A stretch of 44,816 bases of DNA from UBA5070 sp039798065 (GTDB lineage Bacteria; Fibrobacterota; Fibrobacteria; UBA5070), in NCBI GenBank assembly GCA_039798065.1, contig JBDKGS010000005.1, forward strand, positions 1 to 44,816, given 5' to 3'. Both the position numbers and the translations under genes were made by a program. This document shows, in pieces, positions 26,440 through 33,981 of this stretch; position 1 is the stretch's first letter, and the number at the start of each line of letters is the position of its first letter. Under the pieces are notes generated by a model. That model was not told the origin of the DNA. It worked only from the letters and a program-made list of their open reading frames with translations, and made no database searches.

Positions 26440-27129
26440 TCATGCCTGGAATTCGACCCGAATAGCCGACAATTCCCGCCAACGCGTCGGGTAGGAGCGC
26501 TGCAGGAAGGCCAGATTCAGGCGCAACAGCGTTTCGTGGAGGTTTTCCAAGCGAAAGACCATGTCTTCGTCGACCTCTTCCAGTTCCTGGAAGTTCCAGG
26601 GGCAGTGGTCCAATCCCTCGTCGGACAAAATCAGACTGCCATGGGTTCGGCAAATCAGCGGGCGCGCCGCGTAGATGGAACACAATCCTTGCGCGTCGAG
26701 ATGTCCACACAAGGGCTCATCGGGATGAAAGTCGGAGCGCAGCTCGACCTGCCGCTCATCCTGAGGAGGGCCACCGGCCCGTCTCGAAGGGTGCGCGGCA
26801 GACTCTGACGCAATCGGAGACTCCGCTCGCCCTTCGAGACGGGCTCCTATGGAGCCCTCCTCAGGATGAGCGGATTTCGCCAATTTTTGTCTTTCCTGCT
26901 CCAGTTTGCGGATCCATGCCCACTCGACGGGAAGGATCGTCGGAATCCGTCGACAGCAGTGGTGGCACCCCGCTTTGCAGGCGATCTGCCCCGCAAGCGC
27001 GGTCGCCTGCTTGGCGTTTTTCCCATCGACAGCGGCCAGAAGCTTCTCGAAACCCGAGAAGTCCCACGGAACTTCCGCCGCGATGGCGACAATGTCCGCG
27101 GATGACAGAATTTGGATGGGGCTCGTCAT
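26440..27129 (-). CDS. YkgJ-type cysteine-cluster protein (putative zinc/iron-binding) with repeat-encoded insert
   Basis: 229 residues. The Cys pattern is that of the YkgJ/Fe-S-zinc cluster family: CKAGCHHCCRRIP (residues 51-63), then CGHLDAQGLCSIYAARPLIC followed by RTHG, which provides the second half of the cluster. The role of the family is not settled; metal binding is the common view. Between the two halves, about 40 residues (from SAHPEEGSIGAR to PPQDERQ) are encoded by a 120-bp palindromic repeat (26753-26872) that keeps the frame. This insert has no cluster residues and probably forms a loop. The gene is separated from divIVA by a second inverted repeat. Confidence 0.78.
   Translation of the reverse strand: MTSPIQILSSADIVAIAAEVPWDFSGFEKLLAAVDGKNAKQATALAGQIACKAGCHHCCRRIPTILPVEWAWIRKLEQERQKLAKSAHPEEGSIGARLEGRAESPIASESAAHPSRRAGGPPQDERQVELRSDFHPDEPLCGHLDAQGLCSIYAARPLICRTHGSLILSDEGLDHCPWNFQELEEVDEDMVFRLENLHETLLRLNLAFLQRSYPTRWRELSAIRVEFQA
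26753..26872. repeat. REP-like palindromic element inserted in frame in a coding sequence
   Basis: Outer arms of 19 bp (CGCTCATCCTGAGGAGGGC at 26753-26771 and its exact complement at 26854-26872) enclose inner arms of 15 bp (GCCCGTCTCGAAGGG at 26777-26791 and its complement at 26830-26844). The whole is 120 bp, exactly 40 codons, and would fold as a long cruciform or RNA hairpin. Elements with CATCCTGAGGAG and TCTCGAAGG cores are common dispersed repeats in many bacterial genomes. No second copy was seen in this window. Confidence 0.85.
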
Positions 27130-27136
27130 TGCCGCA

Positions 27137-27204
27137 CCCTTCGACTCCGCTCAGGGAGCGGCAATTGCTGATCGACGAACCGTTCCCTGAGCGGAGTCGA
27201 AGGG
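27137..27204. repeat. Inverted repeat between divIVA and the YkgJ-type gene
   Basis: Perfect 21-bp arms: CCCTTCGACTCCGCTCAGGG plus A at 27137-27157 and the complement at 27184-27204, with a 26-bp spacer. The TTCGACTCCGCTCAGG core is a dispersed intergenic repeat seen in many unrelated genomes. Located in the 82-bp gap between two leftward genes, it could stop or stabilise the upstream transcript. There is no T tract. Confidence 0.8.
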
Positions 27205-27211
27205 CGGTTCG

Positions 27212-27697
27212 TCACAGGTTCCGGTCGGTGTGGGGCTTGCCCAGGGAGGCTTCCAGTTCCATGGCCTCGATGAGATCGCTCTGCGAGCGCACCACGGCGC
27301 GCAGGCGCACCAGGAAATTGGTGCGTTGCATCTCCAGGGTGGCGATATCCACCTGCAGATGCTGGATGCGATCTTGCAGCGAGGCGGCTTCTTTTTCGGC
27401 GCGCGAATGGGCCTCGCGAATGATGAGTTCAGCTTCCTTCTCGGCCAACCGTTTGGTTTCGTCGAGCGACTTCTGCACCGTGAGCGCGGCGTCCTGCAGA
27501 TTCTGTTCGATGAGGCGGTAATGGCCCAGGCGACCTTCCGCTTCCTTCATCCGCTCTTCCAACGTGGCGTTGGTCGCGTTGGCCTCTTCCAGCGCCGATG
27601 CCACCCGATCCAGGAACCCCTGCACTTCTTCGGGGTCGTAGCCGCGCATCTTGCGGCGGAATTCCTGCTTGCGGATGTCGAGAGGAGTGATGTTCAA
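27212..27697 (-). CDS. divIVA: DivIVA-domain protein
   Basis: 161 residues from a TTG start at 27697. That codon gives the canonical N-terminus NITPLDIRKQEFRRKMRGYD followed by PEEVQGFLDRVASAL; no ATG or GTG is available there, GAGG lies six bases upstream, and the codon overlaps the yggT stop as TTGA. After the membrane-binding N-terminal domain (residues 1-50) comes a long coiled coil (about 35-150, heptad-rich, many E, A, L, R). DivIVA proteins recognise curved membrane at poles and septa and recruit partners. The domain is best known from Gram-positive bacteria; here it follows yggS and yggT as in the ylmE-ylmG-divIVA order of those groups. Confidence 0.85.
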   Translation of the reverse strand: MNITPLDIRKQEFRRKMRGYDPEEVQGFLDRVASALEEANATNATLEERMKEAEGRLGHYRLIEQNLQDAALTVQKSLDETKRLAEKEAELIIREAHSRAEKEAASLQDRIQHLQVDIATLEMQRTNFLVRLRAVVRSQSDLIEAMELEASLGKPHTDRNL

Positions 27698-27972
27698 GTG
27701 GAACCTCGAGATAGGAGAACACGGAGGACGATGGTGAGCCCTGCGGCCATGGCGGCGGCGACCCACGGCGACAAATCTATTCCCCGCAAGCGGGGAAGAT
27801 GGCGACGCACCGGAACCAACCATGGCTCGGTGAGGGTTTCCAGGCCGCGAAACAGCGATGTCTGGCTGCTCCATTTGCGAAACGACAAGGCCTGTCGGGC
27901 CACGAGCGCAAAGACGGCACCCGAGCCCAGCAAGGTGGCCATTTCGGCCAGGAATCCCGCATTCTGACTCAT
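27694..27972 (-). CDS. yggT: YggT family membrane protein
   Basis: 92 residues. Two hydrophobic segments flank the family motif: LTEPWLVPVRRHLPRLRGID followed by LSPWVA matches the consensus in which a Pro-x-x-x-Pro-x-R-x-x-x-P run precedes a D-x-S-P. Only one repeat of the domain is present, as in Gram-positive YlmG rather than the two-repeat E. coli YggT. The ATG overlaps the yggS stop (ATGA), and its own stop overlaps the divIVA TTG. It is likely involved in membrane or envelope processes connected with division, by analogy with YlmG. Confidence 0.8.
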   Translation of the reverse strand: MSQNAGFLAEMATLLGSGAVFALVARQALSFRKWSSQTSLFRGLETLTEPWLVPVRRHLPRLRGIDLSPWVAAAMAAGLTIVLRVLLSRGST

Positions 27973-28652
27973 GCCGGCACCGGTCGCGAACCGAAAATGG
28001 CTGTCCCCACGCGCACATGCGTGGCCCCTTCGGCAATGGCGACTTCCAGGTCGTCGGACATCCCCATGGATAGGATGTTCACCGAATTGGACCCCGAACG
28101 GAATGTTTCCAGCGCCTCGCGGGCCTTGGCGAACACCGGGCGCGCGGCCTGCGCTCCGCCTTCCAAAGGCGCCATGGCCATGAAGCCGCGAAACCTCGCA
28201 TGACAAAATCCGGCGAGGATTTCCATCGCCTGCGGAATTTCGTCCAACGAAAAGCCTTGTTTGGTGGGTTCGTCGGTGAGGTGCAGTTGCAGAAGGAACT
28301 CCGACTTCAGGCCCTCTTCGCCCGCGATCCGCTCGACGGCTTCCAGGACGGAAAGGCTCCCCACACCGTGGACCAGGCTGGAAATGCAGAGGATCTTGCG
28401 GACCTTGTTGCGCTGCAAACTCCCGATGAAATGGAGGTTCGCTCCCGGGCGCGGAAATTTGTCCAACGATTCCTGCACGTAGTTCTCGCCAAATTCCGTC
28501 AAGCCAAGGGCCACCGCGGCGTCGATGGACGAAGCCGGGTGCTTCTTGGAGACGGCCACCAGGGTCACCTCGGCGCGATCGCGGCCCGCCGCGTCGCAAG
28601 CGCGACGGATTCTGTCTTCAACGGCGACCAGTCGTCCCTTCAATCCGTCCAT
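27969..28652 (-). CDS. yggS: YggS/PROSC family PLP-binding protein
   Basis: 227 residues, the family length. Start at 28652 chosen because AGGA lies five bases upstream and it follows the Lon-like stop by 7 bp; an upstream ATG at 28703 would overlap that gene. Family motifs: VTLVAVSKKHP with the PLP-binding Lys at about 36, FGENYVQE, HFIGSLQRNKV (His-x-I-G-x-L-Q-x-N-K), and LSMGMSDDLEVAIAEGATHV followed by RVGTAIFG. Maintains pyridoxal phosphate balance in the cytosol. An intact copy of the iterated 13-mer lies near its start (28604). Confidence 0.93.
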   Translation of the reverse strand: MDGLKGRLVAVEDRIRRACDAAGRDRAEVTLVAVSKKHPASSIDAAVALGLTEFGENYVQESLDKFPRPGANLHFIGSLQRNKVRKILCISSLVHGVGSLSVLEAVERIAGEEGLKSEFLLQLHLTDEPTKQGFSLDEIPQAMEILAGFCHARFRGFMAMAPLEGGAQAARPVFAKAREALETFRSGSNSVNILSMGMSDDLEVAIAEGATHVRVGTAIFGSRPVPA

Positions 28653-28659
28653 GCGTTTC

Positions 28660-29913
28660 CTAAGTCCTCGAAGATGCCAGACCAAGCTGGCGAAGGATGA
28701 CAAGATCCGCCCCGGCCGAAACCGCTTCGCAGCTTCCCATCGCGGAAGGATCGAGCCCCGAAAGCTCCGAGACGTTTCCTGTCGGGAGCCAGAATTTCCT
28801 GAAACCTTCGCGTTCGCACGCCAGGAACTTCTCCTCGACCATCCCCACCGGACGGATTTCGCCCGCCAAACCGATCTCGCCGGTGAAGGCGAAGCGGGCG
28901 TCCACCGGCACGCCGGAAAGATGCGAGGCCATGGCCACCAGCGCGGGCAAGCCCAACGACACGCCGTCCTTGGGGCCGTCGGGTCCCATCACGTTGAGGT
29001 GCCAGTCCATGTCGCGCAAGGTGTCCACTGGAAAACGCAATTGCTGCGCCATGGCCAGGCAGCGGCTTCGCGCCACGCGTGCGGCAAGCTCGGCCTGGGG
29101 GCCTGCGCCCGTCACCACTAGGCGCCCTTTGCCGGGGTAGGCCAGGGCCTCGATCTGGGACATGGCACCTCCCAGCGAAGACACCACGGGTGCATGCACG
29201 CACCCCGCGGGCAATTTGGTCGGGAGCAAATCCAACGGCCGCGCTTCCGGCCCCAACACGCCTGTGGCCCACGTCAGATCGGGTTGGAACTCGTTGCCTT
29301 CCAGGCGCAAACGCGCGCGACGACGACATAATTTGTGCAGACGCTGCGTGGCCCCAAGCACTCCTGCTTCGGCATATCCGCCCCGCAGCAAAACCTGCAA
29401 GATTTCCTCCTGCCGAAATTCCCCAGGCTGCAAACCGTAACACGGACAGACGGTCTCGACCAGGAGACCCACCAGCCTCCGTTTTTCCGAAGAGGAGAGA
29501 CTCCGGATCCGTACGCGCGGAGTGCGAGCAGGCATGTTCTTGGGGACCGCTCCGTCGCGCGCGATCCAGACCACGATGCCGCGATCAACCTGACAGGAAT
29601 TGTCCGACTCCTGGAGTTGGACCTCGACACGACCCTTCAAGCATTTCTGCAGGGCGGTCGCCAGATTGCGCTTGCCGCACCCGGCGGGGCCATGCAGAAG
29701 GATGTGCTGCACCGGCGAGTTGTCGACCGCCTCCTCGGGAGCCGACACGTAGGCCAGGAACGGGCTCGAGGACCGGGGTCCACCCTTTTCGGAAACCGAC
29801 TCTTCTGGGCGCACCACCACACGGGACGCGACCAAGTCGGCGATTTCTTCTCGGGCTGCGGTGTGGAAGGGATGGAATTCGCCGAGGAGTTCGGAGAGCC
29901 CTTCGATCGTCAC
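28660..29913 (-). CDS. Short Lon-like protein with altered catalytic dyad
   Basis: 417 residues, about half the length of Lon. A degenerate ATP site is at 75-82 (GPAGCGKR: Walker A with Arg in place of Thr/Ser); no convincing Walker B follows. The C-terminal S16-type domain is clear from about 245: GGAMSQIEALAYPGKGRLVV, then KDGVSLGLPALVAMASHLSG and TGEIGLAGEIRPVGMVEEKF. By alignment from memory with E. coli Lon, the catalytic Ser is kept (Ser319 in GVSLG, for GPSAG), but the position of the catalytic Lys is Glu360 (GMVEEK for GGLKEK). It may therefore be inactive, or use Lys362, or be a RadA-like non-proteolytic relative. It lies between clpX (10 bp) and yggS (7 bp), so it may have a regulatory link to protein quality control. 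Confidence 0.75.
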   Translation of the reverse strand: MTIEGLSELLGEFHPFHTAAREEIADLVASRVVVRPEESVSEKGGPRSSSPFLAYVSAPEEAVDNSPVQHILLHGPAGCGKRNLATALQKCLKGRVEVQLQESDNSCQVDRGIVVWIARDGAVPKNMPARTPRVRIRSLSSSEKRRLVGLLVETVCPCYGLQPGEFRQEEILQVLLRGGYAEAGVLGATQRLHKLCRRRARLRLEGNEFQPDLTWATGVLGPEARPLDLLPTKLPAGCVHAPVVSSLGGAMSQIEALAYPGKGRLVVTGAGPQAELAARVARSRCLAMAQQLRFPVDTLRDMDWHLNVMGPDGPKDGVSLGLPALVAMASHLSGVPVDARFAFTGEIGLAGEIRPVGMVEEKFLACEREGFRKFWLPTGNVSELSGLDPSAMGSCEAVSAGADLVILRQLGLASSRT

Positions 29914-29923
29914 GCGGAAGGCC

Positions 29924-31207
29924 TCACGCCGCCGACGGACGACGCGAGCGTTCCCGCGCGGTGATGAGCGTGGGAGCCGATTTCTTCAACAAAGCTTCCT
30001 TGGTGACGATCACCTTCTCGACGTCCTTCCAATTGGGAGCCTCGAACATGGTGTCGGTCAGCGCGCCTTCCATCACCGATCGCAATCCACGCGCCCCTGT
30101 TTTGCGGGCCTTTGCGATGCGAACGGCTTCGCGCAGCGCGTCTTCTTCGAACTCCAATTGCAAACCGTCCAGCGAGAACAGGTACTGGTACTGCTTCACC
30201 AGCGCGTTCTTGGGCTCGGTCAAAATCTTGAGCAAGGTGTCTTCGTCGAGTTCCTGAAGCGCCACGATCATGGGCAGACGCCCCACCAGTTCGGGGATGA
30301 TGCCGTAGGTCACGAGATCTTCCGGCTCGCACTGCAACAGCAGATCCGAAGTATCGCGCGACTTCTTGGTGCGAGGATCGGCCGACAGCCCAAGTTGCGT
30401 GGTGTTCACGCGGGAAGAAATGGTCTTCTCCAAGCCTTCGAACGCGCCGCCGCAGATGAACAGGATGTTGCGCGTGTCCATCTGGATCAGATTCTGTTCC
30501 GGATGCTTGCGCCCGCCTTTGGGGGGGATGGACGCCACGGTGCCTTCCAGGATCTTGAGCAAGGCCTGCTGCACGCCTTCGCCCGACACGTCGCGGGTGA
30601 TGGACGCGTTTGCGCCTTTGCGCGAGATCTTGTCGACTTCGTCCAGGTACACGATGCCGCGCTGGGCCTGTTCCACATCGTAGTCGGCGGCCTGCAACAG
30701 GCGCACGAGGATGTTCTCCACGTCTTCGCCAACATAGCCAGCTTCTGTCAAGATGGTGGCGTCGGCGATGGTGAACGGTACGTTGAGCTGGCGCGCGATG
30801 GTCTGCGCCAAAAGCGTCTTGCCAGATCCTGTCGGGCCAAGCAAGAGAATGTTGCTCTTGTCGAGTTGGACGTCGGGTTTGGGGCCTCCCGCCACTCCGA
30901 TGCGCTTGTAGTGGTTGTACACCGCCACCGAAAGCGCCTTCTTCGCGTGATCTTGACCGATGACGTATTCGTCGAGGTTGGCCTTGATCTGGGAAGGAAT
31001 GGGCAGTTTGCCCTTGGCCGATGGAGTCGCGCCGGGAGCCAGCTTGGATTTGTCCTCGACCAGGATCTCGTTGCACATCCCGATGCATTCATCGCAGATG
31101 TTCACGCCCGGCCCGGTCACCATCCGGCCGACTTCCTCGCTGGACTTGCCGCAGAACGAGCATTTCACCCGTCCCAAGGAAGTCCCACGCTTCTCCCGCG
31201 GAGTCAT
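29924..31207 (-). CDS. clpX: ClpX, ATPase subunit of the ClpXP protease
   Basis: 427 residues, full length. N-terminal zinc-binding domain with Cys16/Cys19 and Cys38/Cys41 (CSFCGK, CDEC), Walker A GPTGSGKT at 124-131, pore loop GYVG at 157-160, Walker B LDEVDK at 188-193, then the sensor and C-terminal regions (NILFICGGAF, PELVGRLP, GARGLRSVME). It unfolds tagged substrates and feeds them to ClpP in the cytosol. The ATG at 31207 overlaps the clpP stop (ATGA), the expected arrangement. Confidence 0.97.
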   Translation of the reverse strand: MTPREKRGTSLGRVKCSFCGKSSEEVGRMVTGPGVNICDECIGMCNEILVEDKSKLAPGATPSAKGKLPIPSQIKANLDEYVIGQDHAKKALSVAVYNHYKRIGVAGGPKPDVQLDKSNILLLGPTGSGKTLLAQTIARQLNVPFTIADATILTEAGYVGEDVENILVRLLQAADYDVEQAQRGIVYLDEVDKISRKGANASITRDVSGEGVQQALLKILEGTVASIPPKGGRKHPEQNLIQMDTRNILFICGGAFEGLEKTISSRVNTTQLGLSADPRTKKSRDTSDLLLQCEPEDLVTYGIIPELVGRLPMIVALQELDEDTLLKILTEPKNALVKQYQYLFSLDGLQLEFEEDALREAVRIAKARKTGARGLRSVMEGALTDTMFEAPNWKDVEKVIVTKEALLKKSAPTLITARERSRRPSAA

Positions 31208-31797
31208 CGCGCGGCCTTGGCGTCGCGCGACAGGATGTTGTCCACCAGACCGTAGTCGATGGCTTCCTGGGCGTTCAGGAAGAAGTTGCGGTCGGTGTCC
31301 TTCACGATCACGTCGAGAGGCTTCTCGGTGTGCTTGGCCAGGATCCCGTTGAGCTGGGACTTGATCTTGATGATTTCCTTGGCGGTGATCGAAATGTCCG
31401 AAGCCTGTCCGGTGGCGCCACCCGCGGGCTGGTGGATCATCACGCGCGAGTGGGGCAGGATGAACCGCTTGCCCTTGGTTCCCGCGCCCAGCAAAATGGC
31501 GCCCATGCTGGCGGCCGAGCCGACACAAATTGTCGAGACGTCGCACTTCACGTGCTGCATGGTGTCGTAGATGGCCAGACCCGCCGAGACCGATCCGCCC
31601 GGCGAGTTGATGTACACGATGATGTCTTTTTCGGGATCTTCGTATTCCAAGAAGATCATCTGGGCGATCACGGCGTTGGCGACCGCATCGTGGATCTCGG
31701 TGCCCAAGAAGATGATGCGCTCCTTGAGGAGCCTGGAATAAATGTCGTAGACGCGTTCGCCGCGCCCGGTGGTTTCGATGATCGTTGGCAGATACAT
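31204..31797 (-). CDS. clpP: ClpP, serine protease subunit of ClpXP
   Basis: 197 residues. Catalytic Ser97 in VGSAASMGA, His122 in SRVMIHQPAGG and Asp in KDTDRNFF (about 169), plus YINSPGGSVSAGLAIYD. Start at 31797 is preceded by GGGAG eight to nine bases upstream and gives the mature-like MYLPTIIETT; propeptide is essentially absent. The frame is open further upstream without family sequence. It forms tetradecamers with ClpX caps. First gene of the clpP-clpX-Lon-like-yggS-yggT-divIVA run; a promoter candidate lies 50-80 bp upstream. Trigger factor, often next to clpP, is not adjacent here. Confidence 0.97.
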   Translation of the reverse strand: MYLPTIIETTGRGERVYDIYSRLLKERIIFLGTEIHDAVANAVIAQMIFLEYEDPEKDIIVYINSPGGSVSAGLAIYDTMQHVKCDVSTICVGSAASMGAILLGAGTKGKRFILPHSRVMIHQPAGGATGQASDISITAKEIIKIKSQLNGILAKHTEKPLDVIVKDTDRNFFLNAQEAIDYGLVDNILSRDAKAAR

Positions 31798-31823
31798 GAA
31801 TGAATTCTCCCTGAAATCGAGAA

Positions 31824-31841
31824 GGAGCCCTCCAGGGCTCC
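31824..31841 (-). terminator. Hairpin between the GH8 gene and clpP
   Basis: Perfect 8-bp arms (GGAGCCCT / AGGGCTCC, 2-base loop) lie downstream of the GH8 stop and upstream of the clpP start. Reading leftward, TTCTCGATTT follows, which is only modestly T-rich. It may end the GH8 transcript; because it also falls between the candidate clpP promoter and the start codon, it could instead be a leader hairpin of clpP. Confidence 0.4.
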
Positions 31842-31847
31842 CACAGA

Positions 31848-31876
31848 ACGATACCAACTCCGCGACCTTTGGTCGA
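31848..31876 (-). promoter_or_regulatory. Candidate sigma70-like promoter for clpP
   Basis: On the minus strand TCGACC (31876-31871) and TATCGT (31853-31848) are separated by 17 bases, each matching 4 of 6 consensus positions. The expected start of transcription is near 31841, about 44 bases before the clpP ATG. Weak but correctly spaced; position in front of the first gene of an operon supports it. Confidence 0.35.
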
Positions 31877-31894
31877 CCTCGGTAAAAATCGCCC

Positions 31895-33727
31895 TTAAGG
31901 ACGAAGCAGGATCTTGTCGGAGCCGACCCCGCTTTGCGATAGAGTCTCGACCAGGACCAAGCCCTTCGCCGCCACAGCCAATCTGGCGCTTCCCGCTTCC
32001 AGATTGGCGGTTGCCAAAATCCGTCCCGACAGATCCTGTACCCGCAATCTGCAGGGCTCGGGAGACGAAATCGAGATCCCGCCGGCCACGGGCGTCACCG
32101 CGAATCCCTTTTTGCGGATCTTCGCGCGCACGTCGTCGGACAACGCAAAAACCACGGTCGTGTCGGAGAGCCCTCGCACTCGCAGCGAGACCGCGACGTC
32201 GCCTGCCGAAAACGCTTCGCCTTGGCTGGACAGGCCTTTCCAATCCAGGGCGATGGAGGATCCCACTCCCGTGGCGCCCCAGACCAACCCCGTCGATGGC
32301 TGCACGATGCGCGCCGCCCAAGCCGCGGGTTTTGCCAACGTTCCTGCGATTCGCACCGATGCCGTTGGAAGCGCCAAGGATCCGGCGATGGACGGAGAGG
32401 TCTTCCACGCCTGTTTGGTCGAGGCGTCGGCGGCGTTCAGATCGGCCAGGATGTTGGTGAACCTGCCCGCAAGGACGGAAGCGCCGAACCATGACAGAAA
32501 TTGGTCGAAGTAGACCTCGTTGTGCGCGGTGTCTTCCTGCGCACCCGACGGATCCAGCGCCAGCCCCCAGAAATCGGTGCCCGGCGTGTGGAACTTGAGA
32601 AGTTCCTCCGCCCAGGCGTCGGCGGAATCGGCCCCTCCCGAAACCATGGCCGCGCAGGCCCACTGCCCCACCGTGAGATGCGAATGTTCGCGGCGCGAAC
32701 GAACGGGCCCCGCGGTCCCCGACAGCGTGAAGGTCGACTCCACCGGCACCAGCGAGCCGTCCATCCGGTAGAAGTTGGCCTTCGCCGGGTCGCGCCCCAC
32801 GAAGGAGTAGGCGTTGTCAAGAAATGACTTGGCGCGCGGCTCCTGGAACCACAGGTAATCCATGGCAAGGCGCCAGTGCACGCGGATGGCGTCCTTGTAC
32901 AAGGTCTTACCTTCGTAGAAAGGATTGTAGCCAAGCGCACTGCCCGGAACCTCGCCTCCCCCGGTCGTCATCCAGTCGGGGAGCAGACCTTTGGAGTAGC
33001 CAGGGTTCTTGGCGATCATCTGGTAGGAAGATTCCAAGACCGAGTTCCAATTGCGCGATGCGTCGAATTGCTGGAAAATGCGGTAGCTGGCAGGCGAGAA
33101 GTAGCCCGGATTCACGAAATCGCATTTGCAGTACTGCGATTGCTCGCCGCCGCCCCATCCCGCCCCGGGTCTCAGGTTTCCGTTGTACACTCCGCTGTTC
33201 CAAAGAGTGGCCAACAACGACTGTGCTCGCGCCTTGTAGGAAACCCCTTTGGGGCTGTTGTGCGTCGCCCAGATCCCTTTGGTCTGGAGCGCGTCGGCGA
33301 AGATCAACATCAGCGCGATGTCCTGGTCGGCATCGGTCGCCATGCCGGTTCCGGTGATCTTGCCGTCCTGGTAGCGCCAGTCGTAGTAGCCCTTGGTGGC
33401 GTTCCACATCTTGCTTTCGGTCGCGTCCCAAATGCTGTTGAAGGCCGCTGCGTCGTTTTGGTACATGGCCAAAATCATTCCGTAGGCCTGGCCCTCCGAG
33501 ACGGCGTCGCCGGGGGTTTCGGACTTGGGCCTATGAACCAAACCGTCGGACCAAGGCTCGATATTGCGTTTCTTCAGGCCCTTCCAGGTCTGCGACAACA
33601 CGCTGTCCAACGGGGTGGAAACCATGGGGAGCTTGCCATAGATCCAAGGCGTCGCCGCAAAAGTGGTACCTGGCAAGACGAGAACTACAGCCGGGAGAAT
33701 CCCGGCAAGGATAGAAGCAGAACGCAT
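31895..33727 (-). CDS. Secreted glycoside hydrolase family 8 with C-terminal sorting-type domain
   Basis: 610 residues. Signal peptide from ATG 33727 (MRSASILAGILPAVVLVLPG, cleavage near TTFAA). GH8 catalytic domain at about 27-400: DAVSEGQAYGMILAM with the general-acid Glu78, and GMATDADQDIALMLIFADAL with the Asp132-134 pair; further family blocks include WGGGEQSQYCKCDFVNPGYF and SALGYNPFYEGKTLYKDAIR. GH8 members are inverting endoglucanases, chitosanases, lichenases or xylanases; which one applies cannot be decided. About 150 residues of beta-rich linker follow, and the end (LRVQDLSGRILATANLEAGS, then AKGLVLVETLSQSG and SDKILLRP) looks like a type IX secretion C-terminal domain. An adhesion or biomass-degrading role at the cell surface fits. 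Confidence 0.88.
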   Translation of the reverse strand: MRSASILAGILPAVVLVLPGTTFAATPWIYGKLPMVSTPLDSVLSQTWKGLKKRNIEPWSDGLVHRPKSETPGDAVSEGQAYGMILAMYQNDAAAFNSIWDATESKMWNATKGYYDWRYQDGKITGTGMATDADQDIALMLIFADALQTKGIWATHNSPKGVSYKARAQSLLATLWNSGVYNGNLRPGAGWGGGEQSQYCKCDFVNPGYFSPASYRIFQQFDASRNWNSVLESSYQMIAKNPGYSKGLLPDWMTTGGGEVPGSALGYNPFYEGKTLYKDAIRVHWRLAMDYLWFQEPRAKSFLDNAYSFVGRDPAKANFYRMDGSLVPVESTFTLSGTAGPVRSRREHSHLTVGQWACAAMVSGGADSADAWAEELLKFHTPGTDFWGLALDPSGAQEDTAHNEVYFDQFLSWFGASVLAGRFTNILADLNAADASTKQAWKTSPSIAGSLALPTASVRIAGTLAKPAAWAARIVQPSTGLVWGATGVGSSIALDWKGLSSQGEAFSAGDVAVSLRVRGLSDTTVVFALSDDVRAKIRKKGFAVTPVAGGISISSPEPCRLRVQDLSGRILATANLEAGSARLAVAAKGLVLVETLSQSGVGSDKILLRP

Positions 33728-33981
33728 GAGGGCCAATGTACCGCTTGGACCGCGATTGCACCGACGATTTGCATGGTGCTCCGACAGACCCTGAACGCAC
33801 GCCGAGAAACCTCTGCTCCAGCGAGAGCGGTGCGTGCTCGTGAAGCGCCCAACACTTAGGAAGCACCCAACACGTATCTTGATAGCTTCGTTGCCAGGAA
33901 TGGATGGGGACTCCGCCCTTGTGAAGCTCGGGATCGGGCACAACAGGCGCCAGAACCCGGTAGTAGGAGGCGAAGCGCGAG
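33728..33981. promoter_or_regulatory. 254-bp divergent region with two 13-bp direct repeats
   Basis: Separates the GH8 gene (leftward) and a secreted unknown (rightward). AAGCGCCCAACAC at 33843-33855 and AAGCACCCAACAC at 33861-33873 differ at one base and start 18 bp apart, which suits a protein bound to one side of the helix over nearly two turns. AGGAGG at 33965-33970 lies 11 bases before the ATG of the right-hand gene. No clear promoter hexamers. Confidence 0.35.
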
